DNA of 64,000 bases from Morella rubra (taxonomy: Eukaryota > Streptophyta > Magnoliopsida > Fagales > Myricaceae). Location: contig CM025850.1 of the NCBI GenBank assembly GCA_003952965.2, forward strand, positions 7,862,125 through 7,926,124, given 5' to 3'. Below the pieces are notes generated by a model. The model was not told the origin of the DNA and did not search any database. It saw nothing but the letters and a program-made list of their open reading frames with translations. Every line of letters starts with the position of its first letter. Position 1 is the first letter of the stretch. Positions 1 through 12,060 of the stretch are shown here, one piece after another. The position numbers and the translations under genes were made by a program.

Positions 1-415
1 TTTAAAACAATTTTTACCAACTTAAAATACCCAATTTTAAATACTAACTTTCCATAAGTATATAAAAGTTTGGGAATTTGATTGGGATATTTTAAAGCCA
101 TTTAAAAATATTTTTAAATCTTCAAAACAAGAGGTAAAACATTTCATGCAAGTTTTGAAGAAATATGCAAGTGTGTGGTTCAAATCCTTGTTAAAGATGA
201 AGACTTAGAGTTACAAAGATTACCCTAGCATCTTGAGTCTTCACTTTAAGAGCACTTCCATTGAAGGAGGATGTTACTTGATCGCTTCGTGCTCATTTTG
301 GATCCGCTTTGCTTCACATCTCAATTCCTTCTATTGTTATCATCAAAACATTGATTGTGACTAAAAGCCAACAGTTTAGACTGATGAGAGTGGAAATGAT
401 GCTAGGAAGGCTTCG

Positions 416-3310
416 ATGGAATGGTTCGGGCAAGGTACAAAGAATGATGTTTCAGCGGACGAGCCCAAGATTGTTGGGGGTTCGGATGATGATGTAATGG
501 AAAGTACCAATGAGGATAATGCATCTGATGAAGATCAACCACGTAAGAGGAAGGGCACCGACTTTCGAGAAGAGGGGTTGGAGGATGGTACAGTGCACCT
601 TGAGAAGGGGATGAAGTTTAGAGATTTGGCCTTGTTTAAAAAGACTTTAACGTTGCACGGCATTCAAAATAATTATGACTACCGTTGTCTTAAGAGTGAC
701 AAGAAGAGGGTTACAACGGTTTGTGCACTCAAGTGTGGTTGGCGGATCCACGCTTCTTTTACGTACGGTAAAGAAGCGGTTCAGATCAAGACATTTAAGT
801 CGAAGCACACTTGTGGCACACACCATAAGAACAGCAAGTTAGATGCCAAATTTACTGCTGCTTGGTACGTTGAAAACATCCGAGACGATCCTAACATGCC
901 ACCAATAGCTTTGGGAGGGAATATCCGAAGAGACTATAAAGTACAAGTCTCTAAGAACTACATGTATCGAGCAAAAAATATGGCCCTTGAATTGGTCTAT
1001 TGGAGGCATGCGGACCAGTATAAGTATGTATGCGACTATGCACTGGGTGTTTATATGTGGAACCCTAGTTCATGGGTGAAGATTCAGAGAAGCAGACATC
1101 TTTTCCAGCAGATGTATGTTAGGCTTAAAGCTCTGAAACATGGCTTCTTGGTTGGGGTTAGGCCAATGATTTGTCTTGATCGGTGTCACCTCAAAGGCCC
1201 ATTTGGAGGCCAGTTGTTATGCGCAGTAGCCAAAGATGCGAATGATGATATGTACCCACTTGCGTATACAGTGGCAGAGGTGGAACGCCGATCTTCTTGG
1301 ACGTGATTCATAGCGATACTCATGGAGGATATTAGATCTGAAGATCAGCGGCCATGGTGTTGGATGTCAGACAGGCAAAAGGTTAGTGCACACCATCTGT
1401 TTGGTCTTTTATTTCATAGCTGAAAAAACATGTACTGATATTGGTTACTAACTAAAACTATTTTGTAGGGGCTTTGCGAGGCACTAGAGAAGTTAGTGCT
1501 GAATGATGAGCAGCGGCATTGTGTGAAGCACTTGCACGCCAACTTGAAGAGCAAAGGGTGGAGAGATAAGTATCTAAAGGACCTCCTATGGAAGGCAACA
1601 TGTGCGTGTACCAGATCTGGGTTTGATAGAGCTATGGCAGAACTGGAAAGGGTGAATGAGAATTTGGAAGTATCTTACAGAGGTTGACCCTAAAGGATGG
1701 TCCCGACACGCATTTAGTACAACCTCGAAGAGCGATTGTCTACTTAGTAACATCGCTGAAACATTTAATTCGTGGATCAAAGATACACGGGATAAGCCAA
1801 TCTTGATGATGATGGAGGATATCAGACATCTATTGATGAACCGGTTCAAGCACAAACAGGTGATGCTCCAAACTGCAACTTGGGATATCTGTCCTCGAAT
1901 ACAGAGGAAGCTTGAGAAGAGAAAATATGATGCTAGGCATTGCATCTGCTAGTGGACGGATGGGACCAGTTTTGAGGTTGATACAGCTAATGAGGATCAT
2001 AAATTGGTAAACATTAGAGCCCGGGAATGTAGTTGTGGCCGATGGCAGCTAAACGGCATCCCATGTGCGCATACTTGCGCTGCTATTTATTGTGACAAGC
2101 TATTCCCTGAGGATTACGTCCATGATTGCTATCGGAAGACGTCATACGCAGCTTCTTACGCACATGTTGTACACACGATGCCTGGATCGGAAGAGTGGCC
2201 GCGTGTGGATGTATTACCTATAGGACCTTCTGTGATTCGGTCTATGCCTAGCCGTCCGAGGAAAGCAAGGGTCCGAGCAAATGATGAGCCACAACATCCA
2301 TACAACGTTAGTCGTCGTGGATTACCAGTTCGTTGTGGGACATTTGGCGTTCTTGGTCATAATGCAAGGAAATACAATTACCCGCCAAATCCCAACCGCA
2401 GAATATACCCGAAGAAGCCATCCAAGAAGAAAGCTACAAATCAGGTGACATGAAGCGAATCTTGAGTTTGATTTGGACACTTCGAATAGTTATTTGACAT
2501 GAGATTGATTTCAAGCTGAGGCCAGACCATCAGCTGAAGCATCACAGCCTGCTAGAACTAATACAACAACTGCAGAACCTTGTTAGGTAATATTTGTTTT
2601 ACCATAACTCATTCACGTATCGCTCCATTTGGTGGCTTTGCATTCATTGCTGCTTGGACCAGCTTACTTTTCTTCTCAAGTACCTATTCCTTGCTTATAT
2701 TCGAAATGTTTTTTATGAGATGGTCAGCTTCTATATTTACTTTTGCTTTCCATATTTAATATACAGGCTCGTTCTACCGAGTTAACACAAGTTCGTACCT
2801 CACAGCCTCGAAGATCTCCAAGAAAGAAATCTGGAACTTCTGTAACGACAAAATCCCTACATCTCCCTATATTATATTGAATCTAATCTGTCAAATGAAA
2901 AATTATTATATGTCATTCATTTAGGTTGAAGGATCACAGCCATCGTAGCCACCAGAGACTCGAAGAGAAACTACAATAGAGGTAACATTAAAAAAAATTA
3001 CTTACGTATTTCTTTATCATAAGTCATACTATTAGTTTTGACTGAAAAATTTATATGTAACTTGTTGAAAATTAGGGACAAGGATTACAGCCAATGGAAT
3101 TGCCTACCAAGACGAGTAGAAGAAAGAGGAAAGACATGTCTGAGGTAAGCATTTTTAGTGTAAAAAAAAATGTGCAATAGTTGTCATTACATTTCTAAGC
3201 CTAATTATAAATTCACTTCACAAAAGGGACAGACGAGGATGATAGGTGGGTCACAGCCAACACAATTGAGGCGCTCGCCCCGCAAGCTGCCAGTTCGACC
3301 CACCCAATAG
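416..3310 (+). mobile_element. Degenerate MULE (MuDR/MURA-type) transposase gene
   Basis: Remnant of a Mutator-like transposase, the nuclear enzyme that cuts and moves MULE DNA. In order one sees an acidic N-terminal stretch, a plant MuDR N-terminal domain (about 600-770, with FRDLALFKK), the MULE catalytic core (about 1140-1300, with LDRCHLKGPFGGQLL, where the catalytic Asp is kept but the following Gly is Arg), and a SWIM zinc finger (2023-2085, CSCGRWQLNGIPCAH). A likely intron lies at about 1381-1469 (GTTAGT...TTGTAG). Short basic exons rich in SQP/SPRK up to a stop at 3308 look like the usual C-terminal tail. Breaks: a TGA replaces Trp at about 1303, a frameshift lies near 1665, and a TAG at 1950-1952. 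The N-terminus is not clear. The protein is therefore not functional. The family call is firm, and exon borders in the tail are tentative. Confidence 0.85.
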
Positions 3311-3919
3311 CTTCTGATGATTCTGGGTAGTTCAACATTGGATTTAGCAAAATCTGTAATGGTGTTATGTATTTTGGGATTGACATTAGATGTGTAGAAT
3401 GGGGGTCCAATGTAATCTTTTTGGATTTAAGTTGAGGATATGGATAATTTGTAATCTGGATCGTATTTTTGAAGCTGTCCATGTTGGGGCAGGTTCTGAA
3501 TTTTAGGCCAAAATTATGGTGTTATGTACTTTGGTTTATGTTGCTTTTGAAGTGGTGATTAAGGTGTTAAATGAGTACATTGGTTACTTAGAGAATGACT
3601 ACTTTGGTTATTGGTATAAAATGTTGAATCTTAGTTACAGGATGATTACTTTGGTTTGGTTAGTTATGGTCATTGTGCACATTGGTTAGTTGAATGATTC
3701 TGTAATGTTGACTCTGTTATTGGTATCAAATATGATGCAAAATATTGAATAGGTAACATTGAAAGGACACTATCAGGTCTTGCCACCGTTCCAAGACAAG
3801 CAATATGCAACTATATTGACTTTCTAAATGTAAATACATGATCTGTCTTTGAAAGAGATACAGACAACAAAACAAAACCCATTGACTTCCTTTCAGCACC
3901 ACAACAAAGGTAAATAGAA

Positions 3920-5179
3920 CTACATTGACTCCCTTTCATCACCACTTAAACAAAGGTAAATATAGCTACAAAATAAAACCCATGACCCCAACATAATTAA
4001 TTTAAGCCGCTTCAGCTTCTCATCCATAGCCTTCAACATCTTCTCCGTGGACTTCAACTTCTCCTCGTATAGCTTTAATTTCTCCTCCATATAGCTTTGT
4101 TTAAAGAGGAGCTCATCTGTTTTGTTTTGTCGCTCCTCCATAATCTTTAACTTCTTCTCCATTGTCTTCAGCTGGCATAGGATACTATTCATTTCATCAT
4201 CCTCTTGTTGCTGAGAGGGTGGATCAATTCATTCAAAAAAACCGCAAGCCTTGTCCTTCTATGAATAAAAACAGTTAAACACTCATCCATAGGCAATAAT
4301 CAAATCATAGATACAAGAGTCCATATAACATGCAACTGGTTTGTTAGATAAGTCTAACCTACATGAAAAGCCCTTCGAAATGTACGATATTAGGCTAATA
4401 AGATTCCGACATTAGTTTTGGTAACTCATGAAAAAAGGAAAAAACAACAAACAGACAAATCTTCACATCTCCTCACTAATTGAACATATGCAATATGCCA
4501 TCGTGATTACAAACAAAAGCAAGTACTTTGAACAGACATCAATGAGACTTCAGATTTTTCATCCTTCAATCCTAAAAAGACATCCACAACCTTTGCTAAG
4601 TCAACAACTTTTTTTCATATTACTTTGAACATATAAGGTTCACGCATCAAACAATTATGATCGAGAGCTAAATTACCCACTTTCAGCAAACAAAATAAAA
4701 TGGTTATCAAAGATTATCTACAAACAGCAGACTAGGAAACTATTGCTGTAGGCTTCTACTCTGCTATCTTCATAATAGGTCGTCAGTGCTAAGTCCATTA
4801 AATCTACACCAATCAACAATTTAAAATTTGAAAGATCTCCCTTAAAAAACATAGCTAACAAATTTTCGGGCAAATCAACATTGCCATATCAGTTCAAGCA
4901 TTTTGTGATGGCAACACTTTGTGCATTAACATATGGAAGAGAGAGATGTAGCTGCTACCGTAGAGATTAAGTGATGTCTGTACTCACCGTGGCAGCCGAA
5001 TATTGTGAGCAACTCTAGAATCTTCATCCTAGATTGAATGACGTCTTGCTAAACCTTGTATGTGCACTGATTCTGCAGAAACATAGAGGTCTCACATCCA
5101 ACTTGCCTTCGTTCCTTTCCTTAGATGCAGATCTACCATCATTCAGAGTGCTTGTTGCAGAGGAGCGTCTATGGGACAT
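3920..5179 (-). pseudogene. GRF-type zinc finger / coiled-coil / TM protein remnant
   Basis: Two exons read on the minus strand. Exon 1 (about 4988-5179) starts MSHRRSSATS and carries a Cys-rich block like the GRF zinc finger (PLCFCRISAHTRFSKTSFN), but stops fall in the region matching the Gly-Arg-Arg-Phe motif. Exon 2 (about 3920-4258, acceptor ATAG) resumes with ACGFFE-IDPPSQQQEDDE, the end of a GRF domain. A Lys/Glu/Leu-rich coiled coil of about 65 residues and one C-terminal hydrophobic segment (LIMLGSWVLFCSYIYLCL) follow. This GRF + coiled coil + TM layout is common in plants and often accompanies MULE transposases. The gene is convergent with the MURA-type gene and is probably the second gene of the same element. 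At least three in-frame stops are present, so it is dead. The reading is homology recalled from family knowledge, not a search. Confidence 0.55.
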
Positions 5180-5299
5180 CACCAACAGATTTGGGGCTTC
5201 GATATATAGTTGCTGGATTTGGGGAAATAACGGAGTGAGTGAATCTAGGGTTCGAGTGAAGGGGGATGGAAGGTAGACAGTGTTAACCACCTATGGAGT

Positions 5300-5943
5300 C
5301 AAAAATAGCGTGGACTGGGCACGGTTCGATTGTCTGTTCCTATCGTTCGCTTGATTTAGGGAAAATGGGCATGGTTCGATTGATTTGGGGTAAATAGTCA
5401 GGGTTCGAGGGTTCCACCGATTTGGGAAAATTTTCGAGTCTTTAGAGGAAATGTTCGAGTGTTGGGGTGGAAGGAGACACGAAAGGGATGGGCAATGCTT
5501 GACAAAAGGTGTTCGGGCACATTATTTTGTGATGTGGCAGGGGTAATTCGGAACAATAAAAGTGTGGACAGCGTGGACTATACGGGAACCATAGGGATAT
5601 ATGCCCAGTCAGCAAATGGAATACATGTCATCTTAGTATTGGCTATGACGTGTAATTTTGTGACAACTCAACATTTAACGTTAGTTTGGAGACGAAATAT
5701 GGACGGAGGGGTATTTCTGGGAAAGGTACATCACCACTGGGGCAGTGAGACAACAAATTGAACCCTAGAGGCATATTCAAGAAAAAGTTATACCACAGGA
5801 GCACGCGTTATATTTTAGCCTTTTTATTTCTCATTTACCAATTCCAATACCACTTCTTTTTAATACCAACACAAAATTGTATTAAAATTTTACATCCAAA
5901 CACTATGTAAATGTCATAGATATATTAAATAATTAAAGGAAGA
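5300..5943. other. Intergenic, probable outer part of the MULE
   Basis: No coding region is supported here. Several short open frames lack domains. A G-rich stretch at about 5300-5760 with repeated short phrases (TTCGA, TTTGGG) may be the subterminal part of the MULE, but no matching inverted terminus was found within the window. The left end may lie before position 1. Confidence 0.3.
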
Positions 5944-6163
5944 TTCCTGGAAGCCTATTCACTATTTAACCAAGAAAAAGAAGAAAACAAATCCAATGGA
6001 CATGTCTTTTTGACATGGGTTCGTTTGTGTGAAAGTAAAAAATTCATCTTCATCAGCTAAATCTAACTTTATGTAATTAGTTTAATCTAGCTTTAAAAAG
6101 CACGGCCTAATTAGCATTAATTATGTTCGGAATTTGACACAAATTAAAGTCTGACGTACGAAA
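5944..6163 (+). repeat. GLR upstream block, copy 1
   Basis: About 210 bp that match, with scattered substitutions and small indels, the stretch at about 36835-37054 upstream of the intact gene GLR-d. Shared landmarks are GGGTTCGTTTGTGTGAAAGT, TTTAATCTAGCTTTAAAAAG and ATTATGTTCGGAATTTGAC. It is most simply the old promoter-proximal flank of GLR-a, left behind after the exons coding for the amino-terminal domain were lost. Confidence 0.65.
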
Positions 6164-6724
6164 GGGTTTGGATTCAGTCCAGATGCATCCAGATCCATGG
6201 TCTAGATTGAATCTCATGAAATAGACGACAGAGAGGCCACCACGTCATTTAATGAGGCCTCTTTGTTGTCGGCTAGGCTTGGCTCCAGACAGGCGCACGT
6301 GTTTTTTGTCTCCACATCTATACCGATCTGACCACTATAATTTTGGTGCAACCACACCTCTGACCACTATGGCGCGAACACGCATTTTCAGCCATTTTAT
6401 TCCCAAATCACCCATTTGAAATCTCATTTCGAAATCCCCAACCTCAGAATCCCTAAACTTAGACAAAACCAAAAAGGATTAGAAGGCTCCATTGTCTCTG
6501 CTTCAAAGTTATTATCTTCTTTTCTTTGGGTGAGTTTCAAAAGTATCTATTTAGGTTGTTGGTATAAACTTTTTGTCTCGTTTAGTTTGTATATATTCAC
6601 TTAAAGAGAGAGAATCAGTAGGTTTGTATGTATTCACTTAAAAGAGAGAGAATCCGAGTAAATATTGATTTTTTTGTTTGTAGCTTATTATTTGTATTCA
6701 TATATTAGCTGCGACAAAAAGAGT

Positions 6725-6758
<34 letters not shown>

Positions 6759-7121
6759 TTTGATGCTTTTTGTTTGTATACTGTGACACTCAAAAGTGTG
6801 ATTGTTTAAAGATATGTGGTCTGACGCTAGTGGTCTAACTTTAAAATGGTTTATTGTGAATGAATTTGTGGTCTAACGCTTGTGGTCCGATGCTGGTGGT
6901 CTAAACTGCCAATTGAAAATGATGTGTAAAACTTGGAGGCCAGTATGTAACATACGACCATGAATATATGCCAATAAAAGACTTATCAATTAATTAACTT
7001 TATGTGTTTGGCAACGAACAAATAAATAAATAAATATGCATGCTAATTAGACCTACAGATCAGAACCTTTTTTATCGATTTGCTGTTGATTCCTACTTTG
7101 TCTTTCGGTATATACACAAGT
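6164..7121. mobile_element. MULE-like non-autonomous element, one recognisable terminus
   Basis: The left end GGGTTTGGATTCAGTCC is the same terminus as that of the 19193-20625 element, and similarity continues inward (TTTAATGAGGCCT, then a GGCTCCAGACAGG-type motif). It is flanked on the left by CGTACGAAA (6155-6163) and on the right by AGTACGAAA (7122-7130), a 9-bp near-match. The paralogous flank near 37046 has a single CGTACGAAA and no insert. The expected inverted right end is not visible, so the right border rests only on the flanking duplication and the empty site. It contains a GA microsatellite and no coding region. Confidence 0.5.
6726..6755 (+). repeat. (GA)n microsatellite
   Basis: About 15 uninterrupted AG units inside the MULE-like insert. 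Confidence 0.9.
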
Positions 7122-7130
7122 AGTACGAAA

Positions 7131-7843
7131 AGCTTGCTGCCTTTTTTAATTAATAATTATTAATTTATAAACCATTAATTACTGTTAAATTTAGGTGACA
7201 GCAGACCTTATAGTCTTATCAACAAACCAATTTAAGTTATGATAGTGGTGTTGCTCTTAGTTTATATTAATTACCTGATCAGCCTCTTCAAGATAACATT
7301 TCGTTTGTAGTTTTTATTGTTGCCGACCACATTTTAATAAGCTCGTTTCATTGGTTGAATTTGATTTCCTTTAGCTTAATTTGTCACATAAGGATGATCA
7401 GAAACTTGTTTAATTACAAATGGAGAGATTTATGTAATCTCTCCAAATTATACAGCTGACGCCAACACATCTTTCATAAAAGAGAGCCGGCCTACTAGTC
7501 AAGTTTCCTACGGGTCAAATTCCCCAAGGCTATTGAAGTAAGACCATTGACTGGGTGTTTCAGTTATATCCAAAGATGTCTTGTTGCTTTCAAGAGGAAG
7601 TGATTTCTTACTTGCCCTTCAAGAAAAATCCTGCAAGACTTTTCCAATGGTTTGTGTGTGTTTGAATGGATTCTCTTCAAAGAGACGAGAGGCCGCTTGG
7701 AACAGTGAATCTTTGAGTAAACTAAAGTCAGCTGTACATAAAGCCCGCAACAAATTTCTCATTTGATTATTATTTTCTTCAATTTCCAATTAAAACCTCT
7801 TGTTCCTGATAAAGACCACGCTTTTCATGTGGATCGAAACAGA
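7131..7843 (+). other. No gene seen; 5' part of GLR-a missing
   Basis: AT-rich sequence with one 61-codon open frame (7581-7766) that shows no recognisable domain. The GLR exons 1-2 that encode the amino-terminal ligand domain should lie here or upstream, but nothing like them is present. Confidence 0.6.
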
Positions 7844-9122
7844 CGTATGATGCTGTCGTAGGGGACCTAACCATTAGCCGAGAGATTGGAATACGTGGAA
7901 TTTACTCAGCCATATGCCGAGTCAGGTTTGTCCATGATCGTTCCTGCAACTGAGGGGTCCGCTTGGATGTTTTTGAAGCCTTTCACCTGGAAAACATGGT
8001 TGATGACCGGTGCCATGATAATTTACACAATGCTTATAGTTTGGTTCTTGGAGCATCGATTCAATCCTGAGTTCAGTGGCCCATGGAAGAAACAAATTGG
8101 CACCACGCTTTGGTTCACATTTTCCACCCTCTTCTTCGCTCACAGTAAATAGCATATGTCCAACATTATGACAAGTATTGTATGGTGTTAATTAAGCAGA
8201 AGCCACAGAGATGGATTTTATAAGAAAACCATTGACCTAATCAACAGCAAACCAACATGAATTTTCTAATGAATGCTTGTGAACGGGATGGTTGCCCTTT
8301 TTTTGATGACCCAGAACCAGCCTTGAGTCACCCCATGGTCTATGATCCTTTTGCAGGGGAGAAAATTTATAGCAACTTTACTCGGGTGGTGGTGATAGTG
8401 TGGCTCTTTGTTGTGTTGATCTTAAGCTCAAGCTACACTGCTAGTCTATCTTCAATGCTCACATTGCAAAGATTAGAGCGAGGCATAGATATCGAGTCGC
8501 TAAAGAGCAGCAACTCACCAGTTGGTTGCGATGGTGATTCATTTGTAAGGAGTTACCTTGAGAATGTGCTCGGATTTGATTCGAAGAACATCGTTATACT
8601 TACGAACGACTCTCATTATAAAGCAGAATTCGAAAGGAAGAAGATAGCTGCTGCCTTTTTTGAACTTCCATACCAGAAAGTTTTCATCAACAAATATTGC
8701 AAGGAATTTACTGCCTCCGCACCACCTTACAGATTTGGAGGATTTGGCTTTGTGAGTTCGAAATTACAACTTCTGCACTTTCAGTTTCTACATAAGTACT
8801 ACTTGTCAATACTACTACAGATTAGCGTTGGCTATCAATGAATTATTTTAAACTTCCATGCTTTCTTTAGAAGTACCTGAAATCACTATCAGAAAAGGGC
8901 TCTCTTTTTAGGCGCCTAATTTGCTTGAATTGGACTTCTCCAAAACGATACTTATGTCATGTCTCTTTAAAAATTCTTTGCAGGAAAAAAGGCTTTGTGA
9001 CAGTTCAGAATGAAACGAAACAAGATACTTAATTAACTCTATGTTGACTCCTCATTTGTAAGGTACAGTAATTATTAGAATCTTAAACATTAATGTACTA
9101 GGTCTTTTACAACATGTCTATT

Positions 9123-10325
9123 TGAACGGAATGATTTAAGACTCAATACAATACCAACCGAAGCTAGAGGAGGGGATGAATAGGTTCTGCAACTTAATCT
9201 TTCAAACTATTTAAATTTAACAAAATTTTTCTGCACAGGCTACACAAGAACTGATCAGAAATTTTTCAACACACGAATATAATTAACAAGAACTTATCAG
9301 AATTTTTCAACACACGTTAACAGCAATGTAAATAATCAAGCAAACTGTAAATCAATTAATTTCGAATCTATATCCAAGATTCTAAAACCAAGAACATCTG
9401 AAAATTCAGCTTGTAGTTCACATTATTAATACTTTAATCAAGAATAATATTAACAGATCAATCATCACAAAAAACACAAATCTTTTGGTTACGAAGAGAA
9501 AATCTCTTGGAAAAAATTCCAAGAGAAAAAACTCTCCGGGCCGTAGGCCAGGTAACGATTTCACTAGCTTTTCAAACTCGAAATACAAGGTGATCCATAG
9601 ACTCAAGAATACCCAATATCCTAGTCTAACACACTTGTTTTCTTACCCAAATACACCATTCGGATCTGCTCCAATGCAGGGATTGAGAACCTCTCATCCA
9701 TTCAAAAAGCTAACTACCTTTACCTAGCTATTCATACCTTGTCCGTCCTCCATTGCGAACTCGCAACAACACAAACGCACGAACTTGGCACTTGGACCTT
9801 CAAGATTTCAGCAACCTCCAAAAGTCTTGAATCTCTTTTGGGAAATAACAAAGGTGATCAATCTATTGAACTAAGAATCCTAAAGAGAGGGGTTTTATCT
9901 TCAAGGCTCCATTCTCAGTTCATACACACGAAGGCTCAGAAAAAGGGGCAGAAATATTCAAGAGAGAGTTTCACGTAGAAAGCACGGTATTTCTTGATTT
10001 TTCTAAGCTAAGTTTCGTAATAGAATAAAGGGGTTATAAGCTAAGGGTGACTCACGGTTAAAGTGGAAGGTTCAAGGCTTTTTGGGTCTTTCATGACGTC
10101 ATCCATTTAGTTATAAACGGACTAACCAAATTCTGTTACTGCAGTGCCCCAAATCACGCTTCTGTCTAACTTGCGTCTGACTTCCAGCTAACTTGACATT
10201 TCTGGGTAAAAACTCAGTTTTTACTTCTATCTTCAATTCTTCATAGTAGCTTCGAAACACCTTAATATCTCAGGAAATAAACTAAATTACATGTGAAGTA
10301 TAGCCAACTAAAATATTCCCTAACA
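9123..10325 (-). repeat. LTR (3' LTR in element orientation)
   Basis: Starts TGAACGGAATGATTTAAG and ends TATTCCCTAACA as read on the plus strand. It is the direct-repeat partner of 17315-18519. Confidence 0.9.
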
Positions 10326-10340
10326 ATCTCCCCTTTGGCT
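10326..10340 (-). other. Polypurine tract of the LTR element
   Basis: Read on the minus strand this is GCCAAAGGGGAGAT, directly before the LTR, which is the expected place and composition for the plus-strand primer of reverse transcription. Confidence 0.75.
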
Positions 10341-12060
10341 AACTTCATGACAAACAAAAATCTCAACCCCAAGGACATGGATTCTGTTGATCACCACCAC
10401 AGAACCCATTTACATATGACAAGCCTATGAACTCTATCATAGCCTATTCTATAAATTCCTGAGATTTCCAAATACCTGCATCAAACAACTCAGCAAAACA
10501 CAATCTTTAATCTTGTTAGATTAAAAATAACATCAATGCAATAGGAGTTAATTATACATTTTTAGGAATACTTCTCTCCCCCTGAGACTAGTATCCCTTC
10601 CAAGATAGAGAGAGGATAGAAGGACTTCTCCTCCTATGTGTTAGCATGTTTATTCAATATAAGCAAAATTATAATCAACACTCATGCTAATCAATCAAAT
10701 GCAGCAAGTCAGCAAATAAAAAAAATTATGTACTTCCCACAATACCAATCACAAGCGAAATAAACACTTCTAAACTCCACAACCAAAATGTATCCACTTC
10801 CTAATCGGGCAATCCAACAATCCAACTCCAGTAATAATCCCAACCAACTAGTTTATAAGAACAACATATAACATAGGAATAATAGAAGTTTAGCAGATCA
10901 ACATAAGAATAATAAAGGTTCAGCAGAACATAAGGAACAATAAAAGTTCAAGATTCAACAGAACATAAGGAACACTAAAAGTCAACAAAGGTGCAACAGA
11001 TCAACAGATAATCCAACAAAAAATAACAAAATAACCATACTACTCCCCTTTTTGTCAAGAAGGGAGCCAAAGAGAACTAGGCGGAGTCGTCAGCATCAGA
11101 ATAGAAATGGGCAGTAGCCTTTCCATTAGAAGGTTCATCGTCCTCGTCATCAAAAGGCGAGTCAGAACTTTCAGGACCCTCAACCATCTGTACTTTATTC
11201 TACATCTGCCAAACAACCATTAGTATCAACAGCTAACAACTTAGTATTGTACTGTCATCAACTTCTCCCCTTTTTGTCAAGAAGGAGGCCAAAGGAGAAA
11301 AATCAAAACTATGTCTCCAAACAACATACCTTGTCTCTCATCAATAAAGACAATAGCTATAAATGAATCAGTAGCAAACAAATTATTCATATTGGAATAA
11401 CTAGTAAAATACAATCATATGCAACTCTTGTAATATAATATCCAAATAGAAGAAGTGAAACAAATGAAATACACTTCAATATAAGACAGAAACTTAAACC
11501 AAGAATCATTTATGATGTTACAAACAAAATAGAAACTATATGTAAAAGCCAAAGAAGACAAATGATATGACGGTACAAATATCATACAATACTCAAGAAC
11601 ATCCAATTAAGAGTTTCATCAAAACAGAACAACATAGTTCAGCAGAAAATACTATGAACTAACACGTGTCATCCATTAAAAGCCCAGTTAAAATACTTAG
11701 CAAAAAATTCATCAGAGCACTTGCAATATAGTATTCGTGGACCAATAAACATGTGATAGACATATTTTTAAAAGAGCATATAGAACTTAAAGAGAACCCA
11801 CTTACAGCAGCACTTTATCATTATAAAAATCACACATCAAACAAAATATTAAATTCGGCCAACAACAAAACACCATGTTATTGAAATCCAAATACCATAT
11901 TATTCAATGCAACAGAAAATATATAGTCATATATCCAACAGAGAATATAGTGATAAAGAAATGCACATTGTTTTTCACATAGAAAATTATATAGTATTTC
12001 AGCACAGACTTATATGAATAAACTATGGACTAAAATAATAAAAAGTTTCATGAACTATAT

